This document shows, piece after piece, positions 1 through 6,202 of a DNA stretch of 8,987 bases. The notes under the pieces are model-generated. The model saw nothing but the letters and a program-made list of their open reading frames with translations, had not been told where the DNA came from and made no database searches. The stretch comes from Candidatus Omnitrophota bacterium. GTDB lineage: Bacteria > Omnitrophota > 4484-213. The translations under genes were made by a program, and so were the position numbers. The stretch is from positions 1 to 8,987 of the forward strand of contig DAOWIN010000029.1 in assembly GCA_030640885.1 (NCBI GenBank), read 5' to 3'. Every line of letters begins with the position of its first letter. The first letter of the stretch is position 1.

Positions 1-1134
1 ACCCTTAAAGAAAGATTAAAAAAGAAGAAGATTTTAAAGGAGGTTGGCGGTGTTGCTTATTTAACAACTTTAACTAATGTTGTTCCTACGGCGGCGAATA
101 TTGAGCAATATGCTCACATTGTAAAAGAAAAAGCACTTCTGCGGAGTTTAATCTCTGCCTCCAGCCAGATAATAAAAGAAAGCTATGATCCTTCCCAAAG
201 CCCTGATTTACTTTTAGATAGAGCCGAAAAAGCAATTTTTAATGTTGCTCAGTATAAGGTAGAATCAAAGGTTTTTTCTTTTAGCCATCTTATTAAAGAT
301 AGCATAGAAACTATTGACCGCCTTTACCAAAATAAAGAAAATATTACCGGGCTTCCCAGCGGTTTCCGCGAATTGGATGTAATAACTGCTGGCTTACAAC
401 CTTCTGATTTGATTGTTGTTGCTGGTCGTCCCTCTATGGGGAAGAGCGCTCTTGCTTGCGCTATTGTTGAAAAGGCGGGAGTGATAGGCAAGATTCCCTT
501 AGTGTTTTTTAGTTTAGAGATGTCTCGACAGCAATTGGTGCAAAGGATGCTTTGTTCGCACGCTCGTATTGATGCCCATAAGGTACGCACCGGTTTTCTT
601 TCTCGTTCCGATTGGCCAGTACTAATTAACACTGCAAGCAAACTCAGCGAGGCGCCCATATTTGTTGATGATACCCCCGGTATTTCTGCTTTAGAACTGC
701 GGGCTAAAGCAAGAAGATTAAAGTCGCATTATAATATTCAGATGCTCGTTGTTGATTATTTGCAATTAATGCAAGGAGCGGCAAAAACGGAAAGCCGTCA
801 GCAGGAAATCTCTGATATTTCCCGTTCTTTGAAGGCGTTAGCTCGCGAGTTAAACATTCCGGTTATAGCAATTAGCCAGCTTTCGCGGGCGGTGGAGGCG
901 AGGACAAACCGTCGGCCCCAGCTTTCTGATTTGAGAGAATCAGGAGCCATTGAACAAGATGCTGACCTTGTAATTTTATTATTGCGGGAAGAATACTATA
1001 ATCCTACCGAAGAAAATAAGGGGATTGCCGAGGTAATTATTGCTAAACAGAGAAATGGTCCTGTAGGTTCAATAAAACTTGCTTTTATCAAAGAATACGC
1101 TCGTTTTGAAGACCTTTCTTCAAGAGAAGAATGA
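1..1134 (+). CDS. dnaB: Replicative DNA helicase DnaB, 5'-truncated by the window edge
   Basis: Hexameric ATP-driven helicase that unwinds DNA at the replication fork. The frame is open from base 1 with no start, and 377 residues are visible. By comparison with family length roughly 70 N-terminal residues lie outside the window. Visible residues 1-85 are the end of the N-terminal domain (a VGG..YL..L segment, then an AANIEQYA helix). Residues ~98-125 are the linker ending in GLPSGFRELD. The rest is the RecA-like ATPase: Walker A GRPSMGKS (142-149), Walker B VVDYLQL (250-256, Asp252), the sensor-type SQLSRAVEAR motif (292-301), the DLRESGAIEQDAD block, and KQRNGPVG (349-356), which carries the arginine-finger region. 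No intein interrupts these motifs, a common insertion site in DnaB. The stop is TGA, and repeat DNA begins within a few bases. Identity is certain; only the start is unseen. Confidence 0.97.
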   Translation, partial: TLKERLKKKKILKEVGGVAYLTTLTNVVPTAANIEQYAHIVKEKALLRSLISASSQIIKESYDPSQSPDLLLDRAEKAIFNVAQYKVESKVFSFSHLIKDSIETIDRLYQNKENITGLPSGFRELDVITAGLQPSDLIVVAGRPSMGKSALACAIVEKAGVIGKIPLVFFSLEMSRQQLVQRMLCSHARIDAHKVRTGFLSRSDWPVLINTASKLSEAPIFVDDTPGISALELRAKARRLKSHYNIQMLVVDYLQLMQGAAKTESRQQEISDISRSLKALARELNIPVIAISQLSRAVEARTNRRPQLSDLRESGAIEQDADLVILLLREEYYNPTEENKGIAEVIIAKQRNGPVGSIKLAFIKEYARFEDLSSREE

Positions 1135-1135
1135 T

Positions 1136-1315
1136 AAGCTTCAAGCCACAAGCTACAGGTTACAGGCAAGAAAAAGAAAGACTGCAAGTTTCAGGCTACA
1201 GATTACAGGCAAGAAAAAGAAAAGAAATTTTATAGATTAGGTTTCTTGCTTGTAGCTTGCAACATTCTTAATTTTTTTTGCTTGTAACTTGAGACCTGCG
1301 ACTTGCAGCTTGAAA
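1136..1315. repeat. Degenerate inverted-arm repeat cassette between dnaB and cdaA
   Basis: The junction consists of variants of a unit like AAGCTACAGGTTACAGGC on the left and its reverse complement, like CTTGTAACTTGAGACCTG, on the right. CAAGCTACA (1149-1157) pairs perfectly with TGTAGCTTG (1251-1259). A 20-base direct copy beginning TTACAGGCAAG occurs at 1160-1179 and again at 1203-1222. The right arm ends one base before the cdaA ATG. The same family recurs at 3080-3282. No gene is visible inside. Confidence 0.85.
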
Positions 1316-2098
1316 ATGTACTATCTTTCTACCTTTTGGAAGCCGATATTAGAGATTGGAGTTGTTTGGGCAGTAGTTTATTTTTTACTTTTGTTTATAA
1401 AAGGAACGCGGGCTATTCAGGTGTTAAAAGGGTTAGTAATTTTATTTATTACCTTTTTCGCTGCTCAGATATTTCAACTTAATATTATAAATTGGCTGTT
1501 GACCAAAATTTTTGCCATTAGTATTATTGCCTTGCTGATAATTTTCCAGCCTGAGCTTCGGCGCGGACTTGCTCATTTGGGACGAAACCGCTGGTTGCGT
1601 TTTTTAGCGAGGGAAGAGAAGACATTAGAAGAAATAATTAAGGCAATTAATCTTCTTTCTCAGCAGAAAATTGGCGCTTTAATTATCATTGCGAAAGAAA
1701 CAGGTTTAAGAAATTATATTGAAGCTGGAATTTCCCTTGATGCAGATTTAAGTAAAGAACTTATTTTATCAATCTTTAATCCTCGTTCTCCTCTGCACGA
1801 CGGAGGAATTATTGTTCATGAAGGAAGGATTGCTTCTTGCAGATGTTTTTTCCCTTTAACCGATAGACCGCGTCTCAGCAAGAATTTGGGAACACGGCAT
1901 CGCGCGGCTATAGGTTTAAGCGAAGAAAGCGACGCTATTTGTATTGTTGTTTCAGAAGAAACAGGAGAGATTTCTTTGGCCATAGATGGAAAGTTAAGTT
2001 CTAATTTAGAAAACGAGAAGTTGAAAAAAAACTTATCTAATTTATACATTAAAAACGGCGGTGAAAAAAAACTTCACTTCGGATTTCAAATTAAATAA
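1316..2098 (+). CDS. cdaA: Membrane diadenylate cyclase CdaA (c-di-AMP synthase)
   Basis: Condenses two ATP into the second messenger cyclic di-AMP, which in other bacteria controls potassium and osmolyte transport and cell-wall homeostasis. The 260-residue protein begins with three hydrophobic helices (about residues 9-28, 34-50 and 55-77), followed by the cytoplasmic DAC domain. Both DAC signatures are present: PLHDGGIIV (Asp162) and GTRHRAA (192-198). Length and layout match the CdaA/DacA class rather than DisA. The frame can be extended to a TTG at 1289, but those extra residues are encoded by the adjoining repeat, so the ATG at 1316 is preferred. No Shine-Dalgarno sequence is visible because the repeat arm reaches the start. 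cdaR follows after 5 bases, so the two are surely cotranscribed. No glmM follows them, unlike the cdaA-cdaR-glmM order of Firmicutes. Confidence 0.95.
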   Translation: MYYLSTFWKPILEIGVVWAVVYFLLLFIKGTRAIQVLKGLVILFITFFAAQIFQLNIINWLLTKIFAISIIALLIIFQPELRRGLAHLGRNRWLRFLAREEKTLEEIIKAINLLSQQKIGALIIIAKETGLRNYIEAGISLDADLSKELILSIFNPRSPLHDGGIIVHEGRIASCRCFFPLTDRPRLSKNLGTRHRAAIGLSEESDAICIVVSEETGEISLAIDGKLSSNLENEKLKKNLSNLYIKNGGEKKLHFGFQIK

Positions 2099-2103
2099 AA
2101 CTG

Positions 2104-3081
2104 ATGATAAAGAAATTTTTATTGCGCAATTTAAGTTTAAAAATAGCTTCTTTATTCTTAGCCATTATTCTTTGTTTCTATGTAGCTGGCGAACAAAAGG
2201 ATGAATTGGAGAAAAGAGCAATTTTGGATATAGAGCCACCCGCAGGGATGATTATTAGCAACCGCAGTACGGACAAGATAAATATTTTATTTAGAGGGCC
2301 TAAAAATAAGCTAAACTTAGTTTCGCCAGACATAACTATTCGTTACAAAATAAAAAATATAGAAAAGGCAGGTAAATATAGTTTTACTATTCCCATTAAA
2401 GGAATAGAGGTTCCCTCCGGAGTAAAAATAGCTTCTGTTAAACCCTCTATAGTGGCAGTGAAGTTGGATAAGCTAATTAGTAAATGGTTGCCAATCAAGG
2501 TAAATATAAAGGGAGAAGCTGCTGAGGGATATAGAGTTGTTAAAGATAAAATTAGATTTAATCCTAATATTTCTTTGGTAAAAGGACCTGAAAAACTTCT
2601 TGAGAATTTAGAGTTTATTTACACTTCTCCTATTGAAGTTACAGGTTATATTAGGTCTTTTACCCAACGAGTTTCTTTGCAGCCTTTTGTAAAGGGGCAA
2701 TTACCTTCTTTAGATACTATAGAAGTGGATATCCCCATTGAAGAAAATTTAGTCAATAAGGACTTTAGCGACATTCCTTTAAAACTTTTGGTATCTCCAA
2801 CGGGATATTTTCCCGTTCAATCTTCTGCTTCAAACATTAGTATTGTTCTTAAAGGGCCCAAGGTTGCTTTGGATAAATTAAGCAACAAGGATATATTAGC
2901 TTTTACAGATGTTACCGGTTTGCAGCCGGGCAGATATGAGTTGCCCGTGAATATAAAGTTGCCTCCTAACATTTTTTTGTTTTCCGATGTTCCATTGGTG
3001 AAAATTGCAATTAAAAATGTTTCCCCATCTTTAGAAAGAACAAATGTTATTTTGCCGACCTCGTCGGGAGGAACACCGTAA
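2104..3081 (+). CDS. cdaR: YbbR-domain protein CdaR, probable regulator of CdaA
   Basis: A 325-residue protein with a short basic N-terminus and one hydrophobic segment (about residues 10-28, LSLKIASLFLAIILCFYVAG). The remainder is beta-rich and outside the cytoplasm, with several tandem YbbR-type domains. The recurring pattern is a hydrophobic strand followed by GP (FRGPKN, VKGPEK, LKGPKV) and a VDVP/PIKG-like strand. In Firmicutes the YbbR protein encoded next to cdaA binds and tunes the cyclase; the same role is inferred here from the 5-base spacing. No Shine-Dalgarno sequence is obvious, so translational coupling to cdaA is likely. The TAA stop overlaps the first base or two of the following repeat cassette. 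Sequence identity in this family is low, so the call rests on topology, the GP repeats and position. Confidence 0.88.
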   Translation: MIKKFLLRNLSLKIASLFLAIILCFYVAGEQKDELEKRAILDIEPPAGMIISNRSTDKINILFRGPKNKLNLVSPDITIRYKIKNIEKAGKYSFTIPIKGIEVPSGVKIASVKPSIVAVKLDKLISKWLPIKVNIKGEAAEGYRVVKDKIRFNPNISLVKGPEKLLENLEFIYTSPIEVTGYIRSFTQRVSLQPFVKGQLPSLDTIEVDIPIEENLVNKDFSDIPLKLLVSPTGYFPVQSSASNISIVLKGPKVALDKLSNKDILAFTDVTGLQPGRYELPVNIKLPPNIFLFSDVPLVKIAIKNVSPSLERTNVILPTSSGGTP

Positions 3082-3282
3082 GCTACAAGTTCCAAGCCAC
3101 AAGTTTCAGGCTGCAAGTCTCAAGCAAGAAACTACAAGCCACAAGTTGCAAGTTACAAGCTTCAAGCAAGAAACTTGAGACTTAAGTTTCTTCTTTTTCT
3201 TCTTCTTGTCTGTAGCTTGAAACCTGTAACCTGTAGCTTGAAACCTGAAGCCTGTAGCTTGTAACCTGAAGCTTGTAAGAAA
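3080..3282. repeat. Degenerate inverted-arm repeat cassette between cdaR and pdxJ
   Basis: Same family as 1136-1315. The left arm is built from units like AAGCCACAAGTTNCAAG and the right arm from their complement, like CTTGAAACCTGTAGCTTG. The arms meet in a perfect 9-bp stem, AAGAAACTT (3168-3176) with AAGTTTCTT (3184-3192), around a 7-base loop. The whole 200-base stretch could fold as one long imperfect hairpin. It starts inside the cdaR stop codon and ends next to the pdxJ ATG. No gene is visible inside. Confidence 0.88.
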
Positions 3283-4008
3283 ATGCCTAAACTCTGTGTA
3301 AATATTGATCATATTGCTACTTTAAGACAAGCAAGAAAGGAACAAGAACCAGACCCTATTTTAGCCGCAGGGATTTGTGAACTCGCCGGTTGTCAGGGAA
3401 TTGTTGCCCATTTGCGCGAGGACAGGAGGCATATTCAAAAAAGAGATGTTTATTTGTTAAAGGATGTGATAAAAACAGGGTTGAATTTAGAGATGTCCAT
3501 TGCTGATTCCATTGTGAATATTGCTGTTGATTTAAAACCTAACTGTGCCACTTTAGTTCCTGAAAAAAGAGAGGAAATTACTACTGAGGGAGGATTAGAT
3601 GTTGTTAAAAAGAAAGCAAGAATTAAAGAAGCAGTGGAGAGATTGCAGGAGAGAGGAATAAAAGTAAGTTTGTTTATTGAGCCAGAGTTGAAACAAATAG
3701 AAGCAGGCAAAGAGGTTGGCGCAGAGTTTATAGAATTGCATACAGGCAGGTATGCAAATGCTCAGAACGAGATTCGAGAGAACGAGCTAAGGAATTTAAT
3801 CGTGGCTAAGGATAAAGCTATAGAATTAGGTTTAAAGGTAAATGCGGGGCATGGTTTAAATTACCAGAATGTATCAGCGGTAGCGGCTATTGCTGATATT
3901 CAAGAGTTGAATATTGGGCATTCAATTATTTCACGGGCAGTGTTTGTAGGATTAGAGAGAGCGGTGAGAGAGATGAGGGAGTTAATCGAAAAATCCAGAA
4001 AGAAATGA
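3283..4008 (+). CDS. pdxJ: Pyridoxine 5'-phosphate synthase PdxJ
   Basis: Last step of DXP-dependent vitamin B6 synthesis: joins 1-deoxyxylulose 5-phosphate with the 3-amino-2-oxopropyl phosphate made by PdxA, giving pyridoxine 5'-phosphate. The 241 residues are the normal length for this TIM-barrel enzyme, and all family blocks appear in order. These are NIDHIATLRQAR (7-18), HLREDRRHI (43-51, active-site His43, Arg45, His50 region), NLEMS (catalytic-type Glu70), VPEKREEITTEGGL, FIEPE, ELHTGRYAN, NAGHGLNY (His190) and ELNIGHSII. The ATG directly follows the repeat arm with an A-rich AAGAAA but no Shine-Dalgarno sequence. pdxJ followed by acpS is a recurrent bacterial gene order. pdxA is not in the window. 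Confidence 0.97.
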   Translation: MPKLCVNIDHIATLRQARKEQEPDPILAAGICELAGCQGIVAHLREDRRHIQKRDVYLLKDVIKTGLNLEMSIADSIVNIAVDLKPNCATLVPEKREEITTEGGLDVVKKKARIKEAVERLQERGIKVSLFIEPELKQIEAGKEVGAEFIELHTGRYANAQNEIRENELRNLIVAKDKAIELGLKVNAGHGLNYQNVSAVAAIADIQELNIGHSIISRAVFVGLERAVREMRELIEKSRKK

Positions 4009-4116
4009 CTAATTAACCTAATTAACCTAATGTCTAATCAATGTCTAATGCAAAATGTCTAATGTCTAAACAATTATTGGTTATTAGACATTAGAGCAAT
4101 TAGACATTAGAAATTG
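4009..4116. repeat. Inverted-arm repeat cassette (ATGTCTAAT family) between pdxJ and acpS
   Basis: Left side: CTAATTAAC units, then copies of AATGTCTAAT. Right side: copies of ATTAGACATTAG. Two nested perfect 12-bp pairings exist: CTAATGTCTAAT (4027-4038) with ATTAGACATTAG (4099-4110), and TCTAATGTCTAA (4058-4069) with TTAGACATTAGA (4084-4095). The unit differs from that at the two upstream junctions, but the arm-loop-arm plan is the same. It begins at the base after the pdxJ stop and ends just before the acpS start. Confidence 0.92.
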
Positions 4117-4122
4117 TATTTT

Positions 4123-4476
4123 ATGCATCTAACCTGCGGTATTGATTTAGTAGAGGTGGATAGAATGAAGAAAGCAGTAGAAAAATGGGGGGAGCGTTTG
4201 CTAAAAAGGGTTTTCACTGATAGAGAAATAGGTTATTCGCAGAGAAAAGTTTTTTCCCACCAACATTTAGCCGCTCGTTTTGCCGCTAAAGAAGCAGTAA
4301 TAAAATCTCTGGGTCAAAGAGAAATTAATTTAAAGGATATTGAAGTAATTAACGATAAAAAAGGAAAGCCAGAAATTAGGTTTGGGCGCGAAGGGTGGAG
4401 GCATAAAAAGATTTCACTAAGCATTTCGCACACCAGAAATTACGCCATTGCCCATGTAATTGCTTACGAAGAATAG
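4123..4476 (+). CDS. acpS: Holo-[acyl-carrier-protein] synthase AcpS
   Basis: Transfers the 4'-phosphopantetheine arm of coenzyme A to apo-ACP, switching on fatty-acid synthesis. The 117-residue protein is the usual length for the trimeric AcpS type. The metal-binding residues are visible in GIDLVEVDR (Asp8) and RFAAKEA (Glu57), with the terminal SISHTRNYAIA block near residues 101-111. A TTG at 4114 would add three residues, but the ATG at 4123 puts GIDLVE at the usual distance from the N-terminus. No Shine-Dalgarno sequence is present because a repeat arm ends a few bases upstream. The TAG stop shares its last base with the first unit of the next repeat. It sits between pdxJ and nnrD, an arrangement also known in other phyla. 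Confidence 0.95.
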   Translation: MHLTCGIDLVEVDRMKKAVEKWGERLLKRVFTDREIGYSQRKVFSHQHLAARFAAKEAVIKSLGQREINLKDIEVINDKKGKPEIRFGREGWRHKKISLSISHTRNYAIAHVIAYEE

Positions 4477-4540
4477 GTTATAGGTTAAAGGTTATAGGTT
4501 AAAGGGAAACTTCTTATTAAACCCTTTTACCTTTCACCTT
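4476..4540. repeat. Inverted-arm repeat cassette (GGTTATAGGTTAAA family) between acpS and nnrD
   Basis: Two exact tandem copies of the 14-mer GGTTATAGGTTAAA occupy 4476-4489 and 4490-4503. The stretch 4488-4506 pairs at 16 of 19 positions with 4522-4540 (CCCTTTTACCTTTCACCTT), giving a hairpin with a 15-base AT-rich loop. The left end overlaps the acpS stop and the right end lies 8 bases before the nnrD ATG. It is a third repeat unit with the same plan as its neighbours. Confidence 0.88.
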
Positions 4541-4547
4541 GATTGTG

Positions 4548-5393
4548 ATGGATGTTATTTTCCCTCCCCGCAGATTAGATTCTCATAAAGGAGATTACGG
4601 AAAGCTTTTTATCGTAGCCGGTTCTTTGGGGATGAGTGGAGCGGCAATTTTAGCCGCTAAGGGGGCGATGCGGACAGGGGTAGGCTTGTTGTTTTTAGGA
4701 GTTCCCCGAATCTTGAACCAAATAGTAGAAACGAATCTTTTAGAGGTTATCAGCAAACCATTGCCGCAGACCAAAGATGGAAGTTTAAGCCTGCAATCTT
4801 ATTCCTTTATCTATGATTTTGCTGCCCGAACAGACGCTTTGGTTTTAGGCCCCGGTCTTTCCCTAAATAAACAAACGCAAAAATTGGTAAGAAAGCTGCT
4901 GAGTGCAATAAAGATTCCTTTGCTTATTGACGCCGATGGGCTTAATGCTGTGGGAACAAACCCTAATTTTTTACGACAGGCATCAGTTATTACACCCCAT
5001 CTCGGCGAGATGGGTCGTTTATTAAAAATAAGCCCGCGAGAGGTTCAAAAAAGAAAGAAGGAAATTGCCCGTGATTTTGCCTGTAAATATAAAACAACAG
5101 TTATTCTTAAAGGCTTTGAGACGGTAGTTAGCAGTAGTGAGGGAAAAATTTATGTGAATAAAAGCGGAAATCCCGGAATGGCTACTGCGGGTGCGGGTGA
5201 TGTTTTAGCAGGAATGGTCGGAGCTTTGTTGGCTCGAGGTTTTTCTCCCTTTGAAGCCGCCAAGGTAGGGGTTTACTTGCATGGTTGTGCCGGAGATTTA
5301 GCCGCTGAAGAGAAAGGGCAAGAATCGATGCTCGCCAGCGATATTATAGAGAAGATTCCCCATGCGATAAAAGAGATAAGGGATAAATTCTAA
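4548..5393 (+). CDS. nnrD: ADP/ATP-dependent NAD(P)H-hydrate dehydratase (stand-alone NnrD)
   Basis: Repairs damaged nicotinamide cofactors by dehydrating the S-epimer of NAD(P)H hydrate at the expense of ADP or ATP. The 281 residues form one ribokinase-like YjeF_C/CARKD domain. Visible motifs are KGDYGKLFIVAGS near the start, ALVLGPGL, LIDADGLNAV, VITPHLGEMGRL and the nucleotide/catalytic block GNPGMATAGAGDVLAG (207-222, catalytic-type Asp218). The epimerase half (NnrE, YjeF_N), often fused in front, is absent: the protein starts straight at the dehydratase domain and no separate epimerase gene is in the window. The ATG at 4548 is preferred, but GTG 4545 and TTG 4539 are in frame and add only one to three residues. 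No Shine-Dalgarno sequence is visible next to the repeat arm. Confidence 0.94.
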   Translation: MDVIFPPRRLDSHKGDYGKLFIVAGSLGMSGAAILAAKGAMRTGVGLLFLGVPRILNQIVETNLLEVISKPLPQTKDGSLSLQSYSFIYDFAARTDALVLGPGLSLNKQTQKLVRKLLSAIKIPLLIDADGLNAVGTNPNFLRQASVITPHLGEMGRLLKISPREVQKRKKEIARDFACKYKTTVILKGFETVVSSSEGKIYVNKSGNPGMATAGAGDVLAGMVGALLARGFSPFEAAKVGVYLHGCAGDLAAEEKGQESMLASDIIEKIPHAIKEIRDKF

Positions 5394-5401
5394 ATTCTTA
5401 G

Positions 5402-5623
5402 AACTTTCGCATTTTAGGTTAAAATCAGAAGTTTTGCATTTTTCGCTCTCTGACTTTTTTCTTAACGCTAATAATGGCGTATAGCGGTTAGCGTATAGCG
5501 TATAGAAAGATAAGAAACTATAAATTCCAAGGTTTTTATTTTTTACTATCCGCTAAACGCTATGTGCTAAATTTAATATTCGCTTAAAACGCAAAACTTC
5601 TATATATGTTCAAATGCGAAAGT
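5402..5623. repeat. Large imperfect inverted repeat, nested in segments
   Basis: The 329-base gap between nnrD and the tRNA holds no gene that I can see. Its first two thirds form a nested palindrome. AACTTTCGCATTT (5402-5414) mirrors AAATGCGAAAGT (5612-5623). AGAAGTTTTGC plus T-rich bases (5427-5443) mirrors GCAAAACTTCT (5591-5601). Repeated AGCGTATAGCG units (about 5475-5505) mirror CCGCTAAACGCTATGTG (about 5550-5566). Each segment uses a different unit, as though several repeats had inserted into one another. The downstream third holds two further small palindromes, listed separately. Confidence 0.78.
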
Positions 5624-5650
5624 CCTAATTCTGATCTCTGAACTCTAAAC

Positions 5651-5693
5651 ATTTCCATTTTTTTGGATTTGGTATTTATTGGATATTGGAAAT
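5651..5693. repeat. Small inverted repeat with GGATATTGG-like units
   Basis: ATTTCCA (5651-5657) pairs with TGGAAAT (5687-5693). Between them lie degenerate TTGGATTTGG / TTGGATATTGG units. This is probably the remnant of another repeat family. It lies 30 bases upstream of the tRNA and might contain that gene's promoter, but I see no convincing -35/-10 pair. Confidence 0.55.
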
Positions 5694-5695
5694 TA

Positions 5696-5720
5696 CCGAA
5701 AATTTTGCAGAAATTTTCGG
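5696..5720. other. Perfect 10-bp hairpin immediately upstream of tRNA-Gly
   Basis: CCGAAAATTT (5696-5705) is perfectly complementary to AAATTTTCGG (5711-5720) around the loop TGCAG. The hairpin ends 2 bases before the first tRNA base. No T-tract follows, so it is not a classical intrinsic terminator. It may be a processing signal in a tRNA precursor, a protein-binding site or another repeat relic. Confidence 0.7.
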
Positions 5721-5722
5721 TT

Positions 5723-5796
5723 GCGGGCGTAGTTCAGTGGTAGAACAATAGCCTTCCAAGCTATATATGTGAGTTCGATTCTCATCGCCCGCTCCA
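5723..5796 (+). tRNA. tRNA-Gly (anticodon UCC)
   Basis: A full cloverleaf can be drawn. The acceptor GCGGGCG (5723-5729) pairs with CGCCCGC (5786-5792). The D stem is GTTC/GAAC around AGTGGTA. The anticodon stem ATAGC/GCTAT surrounds loop CTTCCAA with anticodon TCC at 5755-5757, followed by a four-base variable loop. The T stem GTGAG/CTCAT (one G-T pair) surrounds TTCGATT. The discriminator base is T and CCA is encoded (5794-5796). It reads GGA, and GGG by wobble. The HU gene begins 74 bases downstream with no obvious terminator between, so the two may share a transcript. Confidence 0.97.
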
Positions 5797-5855
5797 AACG
5801 CCAAAACGCGAAAAAAGAGAATAGAAGTCAGAAATCAAAAAAATCTGTCAAAGCC

Positions 5856-5863
5856 AAAGGAGG
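5856..5863 (+). promoter_or_regulatory. Strong Shine-Dalgarno for the HU-family gene
   Basis: AAAGGAGG lies 7 bases before the ATG at 5871. It fixes that start over the GTG at 5769, which lies inside the tRNA. It also shows that this organism uses canonical ribosome binding sites where repeats do not abut the gene. Confidence 0.9.
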
Positions 5864-5870
5864 AATAAAA

Positions 5871-6143
5871 ATGATAAAAAAAGGGATAATTTCTAAAATT
5901 AGCAGTGAGGTCGATGTTTCCCAAAAGGATGTAAAAGAGATTGTCCAGCGGGTTCTGGATAATATCAAGGATGGTTTAATTAAAGAAGGAAGAGTGGAAT
6001 TGCGCAATTTTGGGGTTTTTAAGCTGAAATCCCGCGCAAAAAGAAAAAGAAGGAATCCGCGCACAGGCGAAGAGGTATTAGTGTCGGCGCATAAAGTAGT
6101 TATATTTAAACCTGCTGTCCATCTGAAGAAGAAAATTAAATAA
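5871..6143 (+). CDS. HU/IHF-family DNA-bending protein
   Basis: Small nucleoid-associated protein that dimerises, grips DNA with two beta-ribbon arms and bends it. The 90 residues are the normal family length. The N-terminal helices contain the typical VSQKDVKEIVQRVLDNI. They are followed by the family signature GRVELRNFGVFKLKSRAKRK, the arm segment RRNPRTGEEV with the conserved intercalating-type Pro, and the closing helix FKPAVHLKKKI. The RELRNFGVF and RNPRTGE wording fits both HU and IHF branches. I cannot choose between hup and ihf, so no symbol is given. Start ATG 5871 is supported by a strong Shine-Dalgarno. The gene stands between a tRNA and the separately promoted rplM. Confidence 0.94.
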   Translation: MIKKGIISKISSEVDVSQKDVKEIVQRVLDNIKDGLIKEGRVELRNFGVFKLKSRAKRKRRNPRTGEEVLVSAHKVVIFKPAVHLKKKIK

Positions 6144-6151
6144 GAATATTT

Positions 6152-6173
6152 TGTCAAAAGTGGAAATTTGACA
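6152..6173. promoter_or_regulatory. Operator-like inverted repeat overlapping the rplM -35 box
   Basis: TGTCAAA (6152-6158) and TTTGACA (6167-6173) are perfect reverse complements separated by 8 bases. The right half-site includes the entire -35 hexamer. Geometry and position suit a dimeric repressor. No T-tract follows, so a role as the HU-gene terminator is less likely. Part of the symmetry may be chance, because the right half is constrained by the promoter. Confidence 0.5.
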
Positions 6174-6196
6174 TAAATCCAATAATTTGTTATCAT
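6168..6196 (+). promoter_or_regulatory. Sigma70-type promoter of rplM
   Basis: A consensus -35 TTGACA (6168-6173) lies 17 bases before TATCAT (6191-6196), which differs from the -10 consensus at one base. Transcription should begin near 6203, exactly where the structured leader starts. This is the only promoter in the window that I find convincing. Confidence 0.8.
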
Positions 6197-6202
6197 AAAT
6201 GA

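Noticed and set aside
324..659. Minus-strand open frame opposite dnaB, and similar minus-strand frames across the window
   Set aside because: They lie opposite well-supported genes or repeats, have no family features or ribosome binding sites, and the + strand proteins explain the sequence.
415..760. Intein in DnaB
   Set aside because: Walker A through Walker B is continuous and of normal length, with no splicing-domain residues.
3168..3192. Intrinsic terminator in the cdaR-pdxJ junction
   Set aside because: The 9-bp stem is AT-rich and the following bases are a mixed pyrimidine run (TTCTTTTTCTTC) that belongs to the repeat arm, with the same hairpin plan at junctions inside an apparent operon.
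5769..5870. Upstream GTG extension of the HU-family gene
   Set aside because: The start lies inside the tRNA and the added residues do not belong to the family; AAAGGAGG before ATG 5871 gives the expected 90-residue length.
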